Source: CAXMRP01 sp965216515
GTDB taxonomy: Bacteria > Pseudomonadota > Alphaproteobacteria > Rhizobiales > Afifellaceae
Assembly: GCA_965216515.1 (NCBI GenBank)
Contig: OZ244173.1
Location: forward strand, 1,736,001 to 1,800,000
DNA: 64,000 bases
Direction: 5' to 3'
In this document: piece by piece, positions 6,703 to 15,513 of the stretch
How the letters are laid out: every line of letters begins with the position of its first letter
How positions within the stretch are numbered: the first letter of the stretch is position 1
Program-made: the position numbers and the translations under genes
Notes under the pieces: model-generated
The model's input: only the letters and a program-made list of their open reading frames with translations
Told to the model about the DNA's origin: nothing
Databases searched by the model: none

Positions 6703-7365
6703 GTGACACGCAGATTGATCGCAGAATGGTTGGGGACATTTTCCCTGCTGGCCACCGTCGTCGGGTCGGGGATCATGGCGGAGCGGCTGGCCGGCGGCAA
6801 CGTCGCCATCGCGCTATTGGGAAACACGATCCCGACAGGCGCCATCCTGATTGTCCTGATCCTGGTTTTCGGGCCGATCTCAGGTGGACATTTCAATCCG
6901 GCGGTGACGCTGTCATTCGCCCTGCGGCGTGAAATTTCCGCCAGGGATTCGGTTTTGTATGTCGGCGCGCAGATCACCGGCGGCATCTGCGGCGTGCTGG
7001 TCGCCCATGTCATGTTCGACAATCCGCTGATCGATCCGTCGGCGACGGTGCGCACGGGGATCGGTCAGTGGGTCGGCGAATTCGTCGCCACGTTCGGCCT
7101 GATCGGCACGATCTTCGGCTGTCTGAGGTCGCGGCCGCAGGCCGTGCCCTATGCGGTGGGGCTCTATATCACCGCCGCCTACTGGTTTACCTCATCGACG
7201 TCGTTTGCAAATCCCGCCGTCACGATTGCCCGCGCCTTGTCCGATACCTTCGCCGGCATCAATCCGGCAAATGTCGCCGCCTTTGTCCTGGTGCAACTGG
7301 TTGCCGCGGCGCTGGCCGCCTTCTTCTTCCGGTGGCTTCTGGATGATTCGGCGGCCGACCGCTGA
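6703..7365 (+). CDS. MIP-family aquaporin (AqpS/arsenic-associated type)
   Basis: A 220-residue channel with about six membrane helices and both pore half-helix motifs: HFNPAVTL (NPA at 65-67) and FANPAVTIAR (NPA at 170-172). The second loop with TSFANPAVTIAR...FAGI resembles the alphaproteobacterial AqpS group, found in arsenic operons in place of arsB, more than AqpZ. Such channels pass water, or small neutral solutes such as arsenite. No ars gene lies nearby, so an arsenic role is only a family hint. GTG at 6703 is chosen: AGGA lies eight bases upstream and the protein begins like the family (RRLIAEWLGTF). It is followed by a convergent gene after 39 bases. Confidence 0.85.
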   Translation: MTRRLIAEWLGTFSLLATVVGSGIMAERLAGGNVAIALLGNTIPTGAILIVLILVFGPISGGHFNPAVTLSFALRREISARDSVLYVGAQITGGICGVLVAHVMFDNPLIDPSATVRTGIGQWVGEFVATFGLIGTIFGCLRSRPQAVPYAVGLYITAAYWFTSSTSFANPAVTIARALSDTFAGINPANVAAFVLVQLVAAALAAFFFRWLLDDSAADR

Positions 7366-7404
7366 GCCGGCGGACCGCCCGATACGCGCCCGCGCCCCTC
7401 ACCT

Positions 7405-8448
7405 CTACGCCGCAAGCAGCGCCAGAAACGCGTCGACATCGGCCTCCGTGGTGTTGAAGCTCGCCACCAGCCGGATGACCGTTTCGTCGTCGCCGACGCT
7501 GGCATTGGCGCTCGGCCACGGCGCGAATCCGGCGCCCGCCGCGCGCAGGCGGGCAACATCTTCGGTCCGCAGCACCGCGAACACCTCGTTCGCCTGGGTC
7601 GCCCAGGCGAGCCGCGCCGCGTCCGATGCGTCGATACCCGCCCGCAGCCGCGCCGCCAGCCGGTTGGCGTGGCCGGCCATCTCAAGCCACAGATTGTCTT
7701 CCAGATAGGCCACAAGCTGCGCCGCGATGAAACGGGATTTCGACATCAGGTGCCCGGCCCGCATGCGCAGGTGCGGCAGATGTTCGGCAAGGCGGGGATC
7801 GAAGACGACAATGGCGTCGGCCATGGCGCAACCGTTTTTCGTCGCGCCGAACGACAGGATGTCGACCCCGGCCCGCCAGGTGACATCGGCCGGCGACTGA
7901 CCCAGGGCCGCAACGGCATTGGCAAGCCGCGCGCCATCCATGTGCACGACAAGGCCGTGCGCCTTGGCAAGCGTGCTCAGCGACTGAATCGCCGCCGCCG
8001 GATAGACAGTGCCGGCTTCCGTCGCCTGGGTAATGCTGAGCGCAACCGGCTGGCCGGCATGGATATGGCCCGGCGGGAAGGAGGCGATCGCCGCGGCCAG
8101 CCCCTCCGGTGCGATGCGGCCGTCGGCGCCGGCGATCAAGCGCGTCCGCATCCCGTCGCCCTGCAGCGCCAGCGCGCCGCATTCGTCGACCTCCAGGTGG
8201 CTCTCAGCGTGGCAGAAGACGACGCCCCCCGGCCGCTGGCAGGCGGCCAGCGCCAGACTGTTGGCCGCCGTACCCGTACCCACCGTGAAGACCGATACCT
8301 CCGTCTGGAACAACGCTCCGAACCGGGCATTCAGCGCCGCATCGGTGGCGCTCGATCCGTAGGCGCCACCGTCCTGTTCGGCTTCCGCGGCGATGGCCGC
8401 GACGATATCGGGATGGACGCCGGACCAGTTGTCGGAGAAAAACTGCAT
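7405..8448 (-). CDS. ltaE: Low-specificity L-threonine aldolase
   Basis: A 347-residue pyridoxal-phosphate enzyme of fold type I that cleaves L-threonine or L-allo-threonine to glycine and acetaldehyde. The N-terminus MQFFSDNWSGVHP and the block AYGSSATDAALNARFGALFQ are typical of the beta-eliminating lyase/threonine aldolase family. GTGTAANSLAL binds the cofactor phosphate, VVHMDGARLANA contains the Asp that contacts the pyridine ring, and SFGATKNGC carries the Schiff-base Lys204. The start at 8448 fits the family; the frame is open further upstream. It is divergent from the amidase gene, with 100 bases between starts. Confidence 0.9.
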   Translation of the reverse strand: MQFFSDNWSGVHPDIVAAIAAEAEQDGGAYGSSATDAALNARFGALFQTEVSVFTVGTGTAANSLALAACQRPGGVVFCHAESHLEVDECGALALQGDGMRTRLIAGADGRIAPEGLAAAIASFPPGHIHAGQPVALSITQATEAGTVYPAAAIQSLSTLAKAHGLVVHMDGARLANAVAALGQSPADVTWRAGVDILSFGATKNGCAMADAIVVFDPRLAEHLPHLRMRAGHLMSKSRFIAAQLVAYLEDNLWLEMAGHANRLAARLRAGIDASDAARLAWATQANEVFAVLRTEDVARLRAAGAGFAPWPSANASVGDDETVIRLVASFNTTEADVDAFLALLAA

Positions 8449-8548
8449 GCCCGGCCATAACCGGCGCCGGCGCGTTCGGCAAGACGGGCGGCGTCGCGAC
8501 GTACCGGCCTGCTGGACGCGCGCCGGCAAATGGGTCAAGACTGCCCCC

Positions 8549-9733
8549 ATGGTGATCACCAGCGATCCGTTCAACGCCTTTCTCGACTATGGCGATGTCG
8601 GCGTTCCGCGCGCCGGTCAGGGGCCGCTGTCCGGTCTCACCTTCGCAGTCAAGGATATTTTCGATGTCGCCGGCTATCCCACCGGTTGCGGCAGCCCGGT
8701 GAAACGTCGCGAGAGCCCGGTCCACGACCGCTCCGCGCCAGCGGTCCAGCGGTTGCTCGATGCCGGCGCCGAGTTCGTCGGCAAGACCCAGACCGATGAA
8801 CTGGCCTTTTCGCTGAACGGCCAGAACCAGCATTTTCCCCTGCCGGTCAATCCGCGCGCGACCGACCGCATCACCGGCGGCTCGTCGTCGGGTTCGGCGG
8901 CCGCGGTCGCCGGCCAGTTGTGCGACTTCGCCCTCGGCTCCGACACCGGCGGCTCTGTGCGTGCGCCGGCCAGCTACTGCGGCCTGTGGGGCCTGCGCCC
9001 CACCCACGGCCGCATTGCCACTGCCGGCGTCATGCCGCTTGCCCCGAGCCTGGACACGGTCGGCTGGTTTGCCGATGACGAGATCACCTTTGCCCGGGTC
9101 GGCGATGTGATGCTTGGCGAGGACCACCGGGCGTTCGCATTCCGCCGCCTGATAAAGGCGACCGATACCTTCGCTCTCCTGAAATCCGACGAGGAGACCC
9201 GGATTCTGGATCGCGCGATCGATCCGATCGCCGCCGTTCTCGGCGCCCCCGCCGAACTCACCGCTTCGACAGCCGGGCTCGACGCCTGCTACTGGGCGTT
9301 GCGCTATATTCTCGCCGACGAGGCCTGGCAGATCCACGGTGAATGGGTCGAACGAAACGGCGCGGAGATGATGCCGGCGGTGCGCGAGCGCTTCCGGTTC
9401 GGCTGCGCGATGGCGGCGGACGATCTCAACACGTCCCGGTCGACCCGCGCCACGCTGCGCGCCCGCCTCGACGTGTTGCTTGGCGACGATGGCCTGATGG
9501 TCCTGCCGACGGTCCCCACCGCTGCCCCCTTCAACGGCGCTGGCGCCGAGGCGCTGCAGGAGAACCGCGAGCGGGCGCTGTGCATGTTGTCAATCGCCGG
9601 CCTGGCCGGTCTGCCGCAGGTCAATCTGCCGCTCGCCAAGATCGATGGCGCACCGCTTGGCCTGTCGCTCATCGGACCGCGCGGATCCGACAGGGCGCTG
9701 ATCGCCTTCGCCACCGGCCGGACCGGCGACTAG
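8549..9733 (+). CDS. Amidase (amidase-signature family)
   Basis: A 394-residue amidase-signature enzyme. The Ser-cisSer-Lys triad is visible: Lys35 in FAVKDIFD, the Gly/Ser loop GGSSSGSAAAV (110-120), and nucleophile Ser136 in GSDTGGSVRAP. It is about 90 residues shorter than GatA, and its N-terminus resembles the stand-alone AMI1/AtzF-like amidases, so a role as tRNA amidotransferase subunit is unlikely. The substrate is unknown. The start ATG at 8549 (or GTG at 8552) puts the first family-like residues at the beginning. A LysR regulator follows after 12 bases and may control it, although LysR genes more often sit divergent to their target. Confidence 0.85.
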   Translation: MVITSDPFNAFLDYGDVGVPRAGQGPLSGLTFAVKDIFDVAGYPTGCGSPVKRRESPVHDRSAPAVQRLLDAGAEFVGKTQTDELAFSLNGQNQHFPLPVNPRATDRITGGSSSGSAAAVAGQLCDFALGSDTGGSVRAPASYCGLWGLRPTHGRIATAGVMPLAPSLDTVGWFADDEITFARVGDVMLGEDHRAFAFRRLIKATDTFALLKSDEETRILDRAIDPIAAVLGAPAELTASTAGLDACYWALRYILADEAWQIHGEWVERNGAEMMPAVRERFRFGCAMAADDLNTSRSTRATLRARLDVLLGDDGLMVLPTVPTAAPFNGAGAEALQENRERALCMLSIAGLAGLPQVNLPLAKIDGAPLGLSLIGPRGSDRALIAFATGRTGD

Positions 9734-9745
9734 GACGCGGCGGCC

Positions 9746-10654
9746 GTGGATACCATCACCCGCATGCGCGCCTTTGTGGCCGTTTTCGATGCCGGCGGGT
9801 TTTCCGCCGCCGCCCGCGCCACCGGCCGTTCCAAGGCGCTGATGTCGAAATATGTTTCCGAGTTGGAGAGTGAACTGGGCGCGCGCCTGCTGAACCGCAC
9901 CACCCGGCAATTGTCGCTCACCGAGGCCGGCGAGGCGGCCTACGAGGAGGCCCGCGAGGTGCTTGGCCGCATTGACCGCCTGAAGGAGAACATCGAGGCC
10001 ACGCATGCCGCGCCGCGCGGCCGCCTGCGGGTATCCATACCGGCAGCGATCGGCGAATGGGGCCTCGGCCAGGCGATTATGGGTTTCACCGCCGCCCACC
10101 CCGATATCCGCATGGAATTGACCCTGGAGGAACGCTTCGTCGATCTGGTGGAGGAGGGTTACGATGTCGCCATCCGCGTCGACGCGCTCCAGGACTCCAG
10201 CATGATCGCCTGCAAGCTCGCCAAATTCCGGGCCATTGTCTTCGCTTCGCCGGAGTGCATCGCCAATCACGGCTTGCCCCACCATCCCGCCGACCTGACC
10301 GCGCTGCCATGCATCGTCGACACCAACCTGAAATCCCGCAGCAACTGGCCATTTGTCGAGGACGGCGCCCGCTTCACGGTACCGGTGTCGGGACGCGTGG
10401 AAGTCAACAGCCCGGCCACGGCCGCCGCCGCGGCCCGCCTCGGGCTGGGCTTTTGCCGCGGCCCCTGGCTCACCGTCCGCGAGGACCTGGAGGCCGGCCG
10501 CCTGGTCACCGTTCTGGATAGCTTCGAAATCTCCGGCGTCGGCATTTATGCCGTCTATCCCCATCGAGACAGGTTGCCAGCGAAGGTCCGCGCCTTTATC
10601 GACTATCTGGTTGACTGGCACGAGAGCGAACGCAAGGCCGGCCGCGGCATTTGA
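9746..10654 (+). CDS. LysR-family transcriptional regulator
   Basis: A 302-residue regulator. Residues 1-60 form the winged helix-turn-helix (MDTITRMRAFVAVFDAGGFS, then SELESELGARLLNRTTRQLSLTEAG). The remainder is the periplasmic-binding-protein-like effector domain, beginning RGRLRVSIPAAIGEWGLGQA. The sequence style (ARATGRSKALMSKYVSELE) fits the CrgA/aminotransferase-like LysR subgroup. It starts with GTG at 9746, only 12 bases after the amidase stop, so the two are probably co-transcribed. The inducer and target are not predictable from sequence. Confidence 0.9.
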   Translation: MDTITRMRAFVAVFDAGGFSAAARATGRSKALMSKYVSELESELGARLLNRTTRQLSLTEAGEAAYEEAREVLGRIDRLKENIEATHAAPRGRLRVSIPAAIGEWGLGQAIMGFTAAHPDIRMELTLEERFVDLVEEGYDVAIRVDALQDSSMIACKLAKFRAIVFASPECIANHGLPHHPADLTALPCIVDTNLKSRSNWPFVEDGARFTVPVSGRVEVNSPATAAAAARLGLGFCRGPWLTVREDLEAGRLVTVLDSFEISGVGIYAVYPHRDRLPAKVRAFIDYLVDWHESERKAGRGI

Positions 10655-10721
10655 GTGTGCAGGGCCGGTCCGGCTCACGCGCCGGGCCCGATCACGATCC
10701 GCGACACGAACCGCGAACGCG

Positions 10722-11390
10722 ATGTTGACAATGAACCGTACCTTGGCGCTTGTCATTTCTGTGGTGGCGATGGTCCTTGCCGCCATGGCGCCGGCACGCG
10801 CCCACCCCCATGTCTGGGTGGACGCCCGCGCCGAAATCGTCTTCGACGCCGCCGGCCGGGCGATTGCCCTTCGCCACCACTGGACATTCGACGAAGCCTT
10901 TTCCGCCTTCGCCTCCCAGGGTCTGGACACCGACGGCGACGGCAAGCTCACCCGCGCCGAATTGCAGCCGCTGGCCGATGTGAATGTGGAATCCCTCGTC
11001 GAGTTCGATTTCTTCACCTTCCTGACCACCGGCGACATTTCGCGCCAATTCGCGCCGCCCGCCGAACACTGGCTGGAGGCCGGCGCCGGCCGGCTGACGC
11101 TCCACTTCACCCTGCCGCTCGCCGAGCCCCTCGCCGTCGACACCGCCGGCTTTTCGGTGGAGATCTACGATCCGGAATATTTTGTCGCCTTTTCGTTGCC
11201 GGACACCGAGGCCATTCGCCTTGCCGAGGCGCCTTCGGGGTGCCAGGTGGAGGTTCAGCTTGCCCGGGCGCTGAGCGCCGCCGACCAGGCCACGCTCGCC
11301 GCCATAGGCCCCGAACAGCGCCAACTGCCGGACGAACTTCAGGCGCTGACGGAAGATCTCGGCAATATCGCGAACATATCATGCCGGTAG
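10722..11390 (+). CDS. DUF1007 family periplasmic protein, partner of the NicO transporter
   Basis: A 222-residue exported protein. A signal peptide (about 1-27, ending APARA) is followed directly by HPHVWVDARAEIVF, the conserved DUF1007 start whose His residues may bind metal. Residues about 66-80 read DTDGDGKLTRAEL, an EF-hand-like acidic loop. DUF1007 genes typically precede NicO/RcnA-type nickel-cobalt transporters, and here the next gene overlaps this one by 10 bases, implying translational coupling. The likely role is in periplasmic metal handling. ATG at 10722 or 10731 could be used; neither has a strong ribosome-binding site. Confidence 0.8.
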   Translation: MLTMNRTLALVISVVAMVLAAMAPARAHPHVWVDARAEIVFDAAGRAIALRHHWTFDEAFSAFASQGLDTDGDGKLTRAELQPLADVNVESLVEFDFFTFLTTGDISRQFAPPAEHWLEAGAGRLTLHFTLPLAEPLAVDTAGFSVEIYDPEYFVAFSLPDTEAIRLAEAPSGCQVEVQLARALSAADQATLAAIGPEQRQLPDELQALTEDLGNIANISCR

Positions 11391-12361
11391 GCCGACGGCG
11401 CCCGACGGGTTTGTGTCGCGCCGCTGCCCTGGCGCCAGCCATCATCCTTTTCGCCTGCCCGGCCGTCCAGGCTGCAACCTCGCCGTTCGGCGTCGGCCTG
11501 CCCGAGCAGGCCACCGGCGGGCTGTTGCCGTGGATCGGCCAGATGCAGACGGATTTCTACAAGGCACTGACCGGCGCGCTGAAAAACATGAGCGCCGACA
11601 CGGCCGCTTTCTGGTGGCTTGCCGGCCTTTCCTTTCTTTACGGCGCAGTCCACGCCGCCGGACCCGGTCACGGCAAGGTTGTGCTGTCCTCATACATGCT
11701 GGCCAGCGGCCAGACCGTGCGCCGCGGCATCCTGCTGGCATTTGCCGCCGCCATGGTCCAGGCGAGCGTCGCCGTCGCCCTGGTCTCCGTCGTCGCCCTG
11801 GCGCTCAACGCCACGGCGGTGACGATGACCGGAACCGCCCGGATCTTCGAGATCGGCAGTTACGGGCTGATCACCGCGATCGGGATTTTCCTTCTGGCGC
11901 GCAAATTGCCGGCGTTTTTTTCAGCATTCACGGCCCGGGTCCCGGCCGGCGATCGGCTCCCCGCCGCCGCGGACACCGGCCACATCGGCGACGCCAGCTG
12001 TGGCCATACCCATCATGTCGATCCGACCGCCGCCGCGATGACGGGACTTCGCGGTGCCGCCTCCGCCGTCATCGCCGTCGGCATGCGGCCCTGCACCGGC
12101 GCCCTGATCGTCCTCGTCTTCGCCGTCGCGCAGGGCCATTTCTGGGCCGGCGTCGCCTCCGCCTATTTGATGGGCATCGGCACCGCGCTCACCATCGCGT
12201 TGCTGGCGGTTCTAGCCGTCAGCGCGCGTGATGTCGCCACTCGCCTCGCCGCCGGGCGGCCCGGGCGCACCGCCCTTCTCGTCGGTGGCATCGAGGTTGC
12301 CGGCGCCCTGGCGATCGCCGCGTTCGGCCTGTTGTTGCTCGGCGGCTCGCTGTTCGCCTGA
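11381..12361 (+). CDS. NicO-family nickel/cobalt transporter
   Basis: A 326-residue membrane protein with an N-terminal hydrophobic segment (possible signal) and about six further helices. Family motifs are HAAGPGHGKVV, which holds the metal-binding HxxxxxH pattern in the first core helix, and GMRPCTGAL in the later one. The cytoplasmic or periplasmic loop between them is His-rich (CGHTHHVDP). NicO/RcnA proteins export Ni2+ or Co2+ from the cytoplasm, although direction varies in this superfamily. The ATG overlaps the end of the DUF1007 gene, which supports one two-gene transport unit. No RcnR-type regulator is adjacent. Confidence 0.85.
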   Translation: MPVGRRRPTGLCRAAALAPAIILFACPAVQAATSPFGVGLPEQATGGLLPWIGQMQTDFYKALTGALKNMSADTAAFWWLAGLSFLYGAVHAAGPGHGKVVLSSYMLASGQTVRRGILLAFAAAMVQASVAVALVSVVALALNATAVTMTGTARIFEIGSYGLITAIGIFLLARKLPAFFSAFTARVPAGDRLPAAADTGHIGDASCGHTHHVDPTAAAMTGLRGAASAVIAVGMRPCTGALIVLVFAVAQGHFWAGVASAYLMGIGTALTIALLAVLAVSARDVATRLAAGRPGRTALLVGGIEVAGALAIAAFGLLLLGGSLFA

Positions 12362-12448
12362 CGGCCGGCCGGAACTGGTTATCGCCCCCGCGGCAGCTTG
12401 CCGGTACCGGACCGGGACCGGGCTTTGGCCGATGCCCGGCCGCGCCGG

Positions 12449-13225
12449 CTAGCGGGCCACTGCCGGATCGCCGGCTGCGCGCCGGTTGCCGGCCTGGTCC
12501 CGCATCGCCGTGCCGAAGGCCTGGAAAATCGCCCGCGACGGCTTGTCGGTCCGCGCCCAGTATTCCGGATGCCACTGGACACCGACCGCGAAGCCGGGCG
12601 CTTCGCGCACCCGCACCGCTTCGATGGTGCCGTCGGCCGCCAGCGCCTCCACGACAAGCCCGTCGGCCAGCTGGTCGACGGCCTGGCGATGGACGGAATT
12701 GACGTCGACGGCGCCGGGCCCGAGCACATCGGCGAGCACACCGCCAGCCTCCACGGTGACCGGATGTGCAATCCTGAAACGCCGGTCCAGATCGTCGGTA
12801 TCGGCGCCGCGATGATCCAGGCGCCCCGGCAGGGCCTGGATTTCCCCGGCCAGCGTACCCCCAAGCGCCACGTTGAGTTCCTGCATGCCCCGGCAGACCG
12901 CCAGCAGCGGGACGCCGCGCGCGATGGTCCGGCGAATCAGCGGCAGGGTCGTGGCGTCGCGCGCTTCGTCATAAGGCTCCGATTCCGCGCTCGGCCGGCC
13001 GCCATATGCCGCCGGATGAAGGTTGCTTCGCGCACCGGTGATGAAGACCCCGTCGGCAATATCCAGCGCCCGGTCGATATCAATGGCACTGCCGAAACTG
13101 GGCAGCAGCAGCGGCACCGCATCCGCGCCGTCGATCAGGGCCTCGACATAGGTCTTCGGCGTTGCCGACCAGCGGTAGATCCCGTATGCAATCTCATCCG
13201 TGGAAACCAGCACAACAGGTTTCAT
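12449..13225 (-). CDS. Class I glutamine amidotransferase-like hydrolase (gamma-glutamyl-GABA hydrolase, PuuD type)
   Basis: A 258-residue peptidase C26 family protein. Cys111 in LLAVCRGMQELNVALGG is the nucleophile, and GVQWHPEYW near residue 230 supplies the His-Glu pair. The early block SNLHPAAYGG followed by EPYDEARD and the RIAHPVTVE...VNSVHRQAV stretch are typical of PuuD-like enzymes, which cleave gamma-glutamyl-gamma-aminobutyrate in putrescine breakdown. No other puu gene is in the window, so the substrate is inferred. ATG at 13225 follows GGAG; an upstream in-frame ATG is weaker. It is divergent from the TRAP block. Confidence 0.85.
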   Translation of the reverse strand: MKPVVLVSTDEIAYGIYRWSATPKTYVEALIDGADAVPLLLPSFGSAIDIDRALDIADGVFITGARSNLHPAAYGGRPSAESEPYDEARDATTLPLIRRTIARGVPLLAVCRGMQELNVALGGTLAGEIQALPGRLDHRGADTDDLDRRFRIAHPVTVEAGGVLADVLGPGAVDVNSVHRQAVDQLADGLVVEALAADGTIEAVRVREAPGFAVGVQWHPEYWARTDKPSRAIFQAFGTAMRDQAGNRRAAGDPAVAR

Positions 13226-13404
13226 CGGGCCATCTCCGTCTTGCCGCGTCATTTCGCGCACGGTGCCGGATCATCCGGCAAGACCGGAGTCCGCTGCAAA
13301 TTGCGGATGTTCCGACCAAAGTTCATGTCAAGCGAACTGGACAGGTTTTTCGCGGCGTGCAACCAATATTCCTTTAGAAACGTTCCAAAGGGAGGAAGCA
13401 ACTT

Positions 13405-14487
13405 ATGGATCGTCGGAAATTTATCAAGAATGCCGGCCTGGCGACTGGCGCGGTCGCCGGATCGGCATTGGCCACACCCGCCATTTCGCAGGGCCGGGAA
13501 GTGGTGACCATGGTCACGACATGGCCGCGCGGCCTGTCGGGTGTCTGGGATTCCGTGGAGCGCTTTTCCGCTGCGGTCGCAGACATTACCGACGGGACGC
13601 TGACCGTGGACGCCAAGGCCGGCGGCGAACTCGTCGGCGCGCTGGAAAGCTTCGACGCGGTCTCCTCCGGCCAGGCCGACATGTATCACGGCGCCGACTA
13701 TTACTGGGTCGGCCAGCATCCGGCCCTCGCCTTCTTCACCGCCGTTCCCTTTGGCATGACAGCGCCGGAAATGATGATCTGGTATTATGCCGGCGATGGC
13801 ATGAAGCTTCATCACGAGCTTGGCGAGATCTTCGGCATGCGCCATTTCATCGCCGGCCAGACCGGCGCCCAGGGCGGCGGCTGGTTCCGCAAGGAGATGA
13901 CTTCGGTTGAGGATTTCCAGGGCCTGAAGTTCCGCATGCCGGGGCTGGGCGGCCAGACGGTATCGAAGCTCGGCGCGTCCGTGCAGACCCTGCCGGCGAG
14001 CGAGATCTACCAGGCGCTCTCTTCCGGCGCGCTGGATGGCACCGAATGGATCGGCCCCTGGTCGGACGAAAAACTCGGCCTTCAGGAAGTCGCCAAGCAC
14101 TACTATCCCGCCGGTTTCCATGAGCCGGGCGCGGCGCTGTCGGTGGCCGTCAATCTGGACCGCTACAACAGCCTGTCCCGTCAGCATCAGCGGGCGATCG
14201 AGGTTGCGGCGGCCGATTCCCACCAGGCCAACTATGCGCTGTTCCTCTACAACAACGGCCCGGCGCTGCAGCGTCTGCTGGGTGCCGGCGTGCAGACGCA
14301 CGCATTCAGCGATGAGATCTGGGACGCCTTCGGCGCTGCCGCAACGGAAGTGCTGGACAGCTACATGGGCGACGATTTCTTCAAGAAGGCACGGGAATCG
14401 GTCGTGGCATCCATGGGCGCCACGGCGGGCTGGACCTCGCTCTCCGATTCCGCCTACGTCGCCCAGCGTCAGCGCATTTTCGGCTGA
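13405..14487 (+). CDS. TRAP transporter substrate-binding protein, DctP family (TakP-like)
   Basis: A 360-residue binding protein. MDRRKFIKNAGLATGAVAGS is a twin-arginine (Tat) signal, so it is exported folded. The mature part begins REVVTMVTTWPRG. It has the DctP pattern of hydrophobic strands, FQGLKFRMPGLGGQTVSKLG with the conserved Arg that salt-bridges a substrate carboxylate, and ALDGTEWIGPWSDEKLGL, the Trp-Glu-Trp type region of TakP proteins that bind 2-oxoacids. The ribosome-binding site GGGAGGAAG is strong. It is the first gene of the transporter operon and the only binding protein in it. A hairpin separates it from the permease genes. Confidence 0.9.
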   Translation: MDRRKFIKNAGLATGAVAGSALATPAISQGREVVTMVTTWPRGLSGVWDSVERFSAAVADITDGTLTVDAKAGGELVGALESFDAVSSGQADMYHGADYYWVGQHPALAFFTAVPFGMTAPEMMIWYYAGDGMKLHHELGEIFGMRHFIAGQTGAQGGGWFRKEMTSVEDFQGLKFRMPGLGGQTVSKLGASVQTLPASEIYQALSSGALDGTEWIGPWSDEKLGLQEVAKHYYPAGFHEPGAALSVAVNLDRYNSLSRQHQRAIEVAAADSHQANYALFLYNNGPALQRLLGAGVQTHAFSDEIWDAFGAAATEVLDSYMGDDFFKKARESVVASMGATAGWTSLSDSAYVAQRQRIFG

Positions 14488-14515
14488 TTGCCGGACCGCT
14501 GATCTGAACGAAGGA

Positions 14516-14542
14516 CGGCGCGGGCCGGTTTCGCCCGCGTCG
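14516..14542 (+). other. Intercistronic hairpin between the TRAP binding-protein and permease genes
   Basis: Ten-base arms at 14516-14525 and 14533-14542 pair with one G-U and a seven-base loop. No T run follows. Such a structure can block 3' exonucleases or partly terminate, raising the yield of the binding protein relative to the permeases. Confidence 0.5.
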
Positions 14543-14580
14543 CCAGTCCGTATTCGGTTGAAAGGGAATCGGGGGCACGC

Positions 14581-15510
14581 ATGTGGGACGGCATCGTCTG
14601 GTTTGCCCAAAACCTCGCCCTTGCGTTCTACAATCTGGGCTACGCGCTGACCCATCCGGCGAGCTGGCTGGACTGGTCCGACACGACCGCGCTCATGCGG
14701 TTCATCTACTACGGCGGATCCGTCGAGTTCTTCTTTGTCGTCTTTGTCCTCTTCCTGGCGCTGACCGCCGCCGGCCTGTGGCGGCCATCCCTGATGTGGG
14801 CCACGGTGCGCGGGCTGGAGGGCCTGGCCAACACGATCGGCCGCGTCGTCGCCTGGGCCGGCCTCGTCATGGTGTTGCAACAGACGATGGTGATCTTCCT
14901 GCAGGCGATTTTCCGGGTGTCGGAGATTTCGCTTTCGCCGTTCGGGCTTGACCTGACGATGCCGCTCGGCTGGTGGGGCGACGGGTTGAAGCTCCACAAC
15001 GCGCTGATCGTCTGTCTGTGCTGCACCTATACGTTCGTGCAGGGCGGCCATGTCCGCGTCGACCTGTTTTACGCCGCCGCCGGTTACCGGGCCAAGAAGA
15101 TCATCGACATGCTCGGCTCGCTGATCTTCGTGATGCCGATGTCGGTTCTGGTCTGGATGTTTGGCTGGTACTATATGTGGCGGCACCTCATCACGCCGAA
15201 GGTCAGTTCCACCGATCCGCTCGAACGGATGCTGCTGAAAGCCCGCGCCGTGCGCTGGAACGTCGAAACCATCGGCTTCAGCCCGAACGGCTTCAACGGC
15301 TATTTCATCTTCAAGATTCTGGTCGTGGCGTTTGCCGGCCTGATCTTCCTTCAGGCCGTCGCCTTCTTCTACCGCGCCTATCTGGAACTGCGCGAAGGCC
15401 CGGCCAGCGACGGCAGATATCTCGACCGCGACGTGCTGCCGGCGAACAAGCCGGCGGACAAGCCGGCTGGCGCATCTGGCGAATCCGTCGCAGCCGGCGT
15501 GGCGGGCTAG
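14581..15510 (+). CDS. TRAP transporter small permease, DctQ family (long form)
   Basis: A 309-residue membrane protein, longer than the usual 160-200 residues of DctQ. The core with QGGHVRVDLFY, a hallmark of the family, sits near residue 155. The extra length comes from an N-terminal membrane region and a loop around 200-235 rich in charged residues. Long DctQ proteins go with the TakP-type and mannitol/chloroaromatic TRAP systems, which agrees with the binding protein upstream. The C-terminal tail (after about 275) is hydrophilic and Ala/Pro-rich. The small subunit is required for Na+-driven uptake together with DctM, encoded four bases downstream. Confidence 0.85.
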   Translation: MWDGIVWFAQNLALAFYNLGYALTHPASWLDWSDTTALMRFIYYGGSVEFFFVVFVLFLALTAAGLWRPSLMWATVRGLEGLANTIGRVVAWAGLVMVLQQTMVIFLQAIFRVSEISLSPFGLDLTMPLGWWGDGLKLHNALIVCLCCTYTFVQGGHVRVDLFYAAAGYRAKKIIDMLGSLIFVMPMSVLVWMFGWYYMWRHLITPKVSSTDPLERMLLKARAVRWNVETIGFSPNGFNGYFIFKILVVAFAGLIFLQAVAFFYRAYLELREGPASDGRYLDRDVLPANKPADKPAGASGESVAAGVAG

Positions 15511-15513
15511 GCC

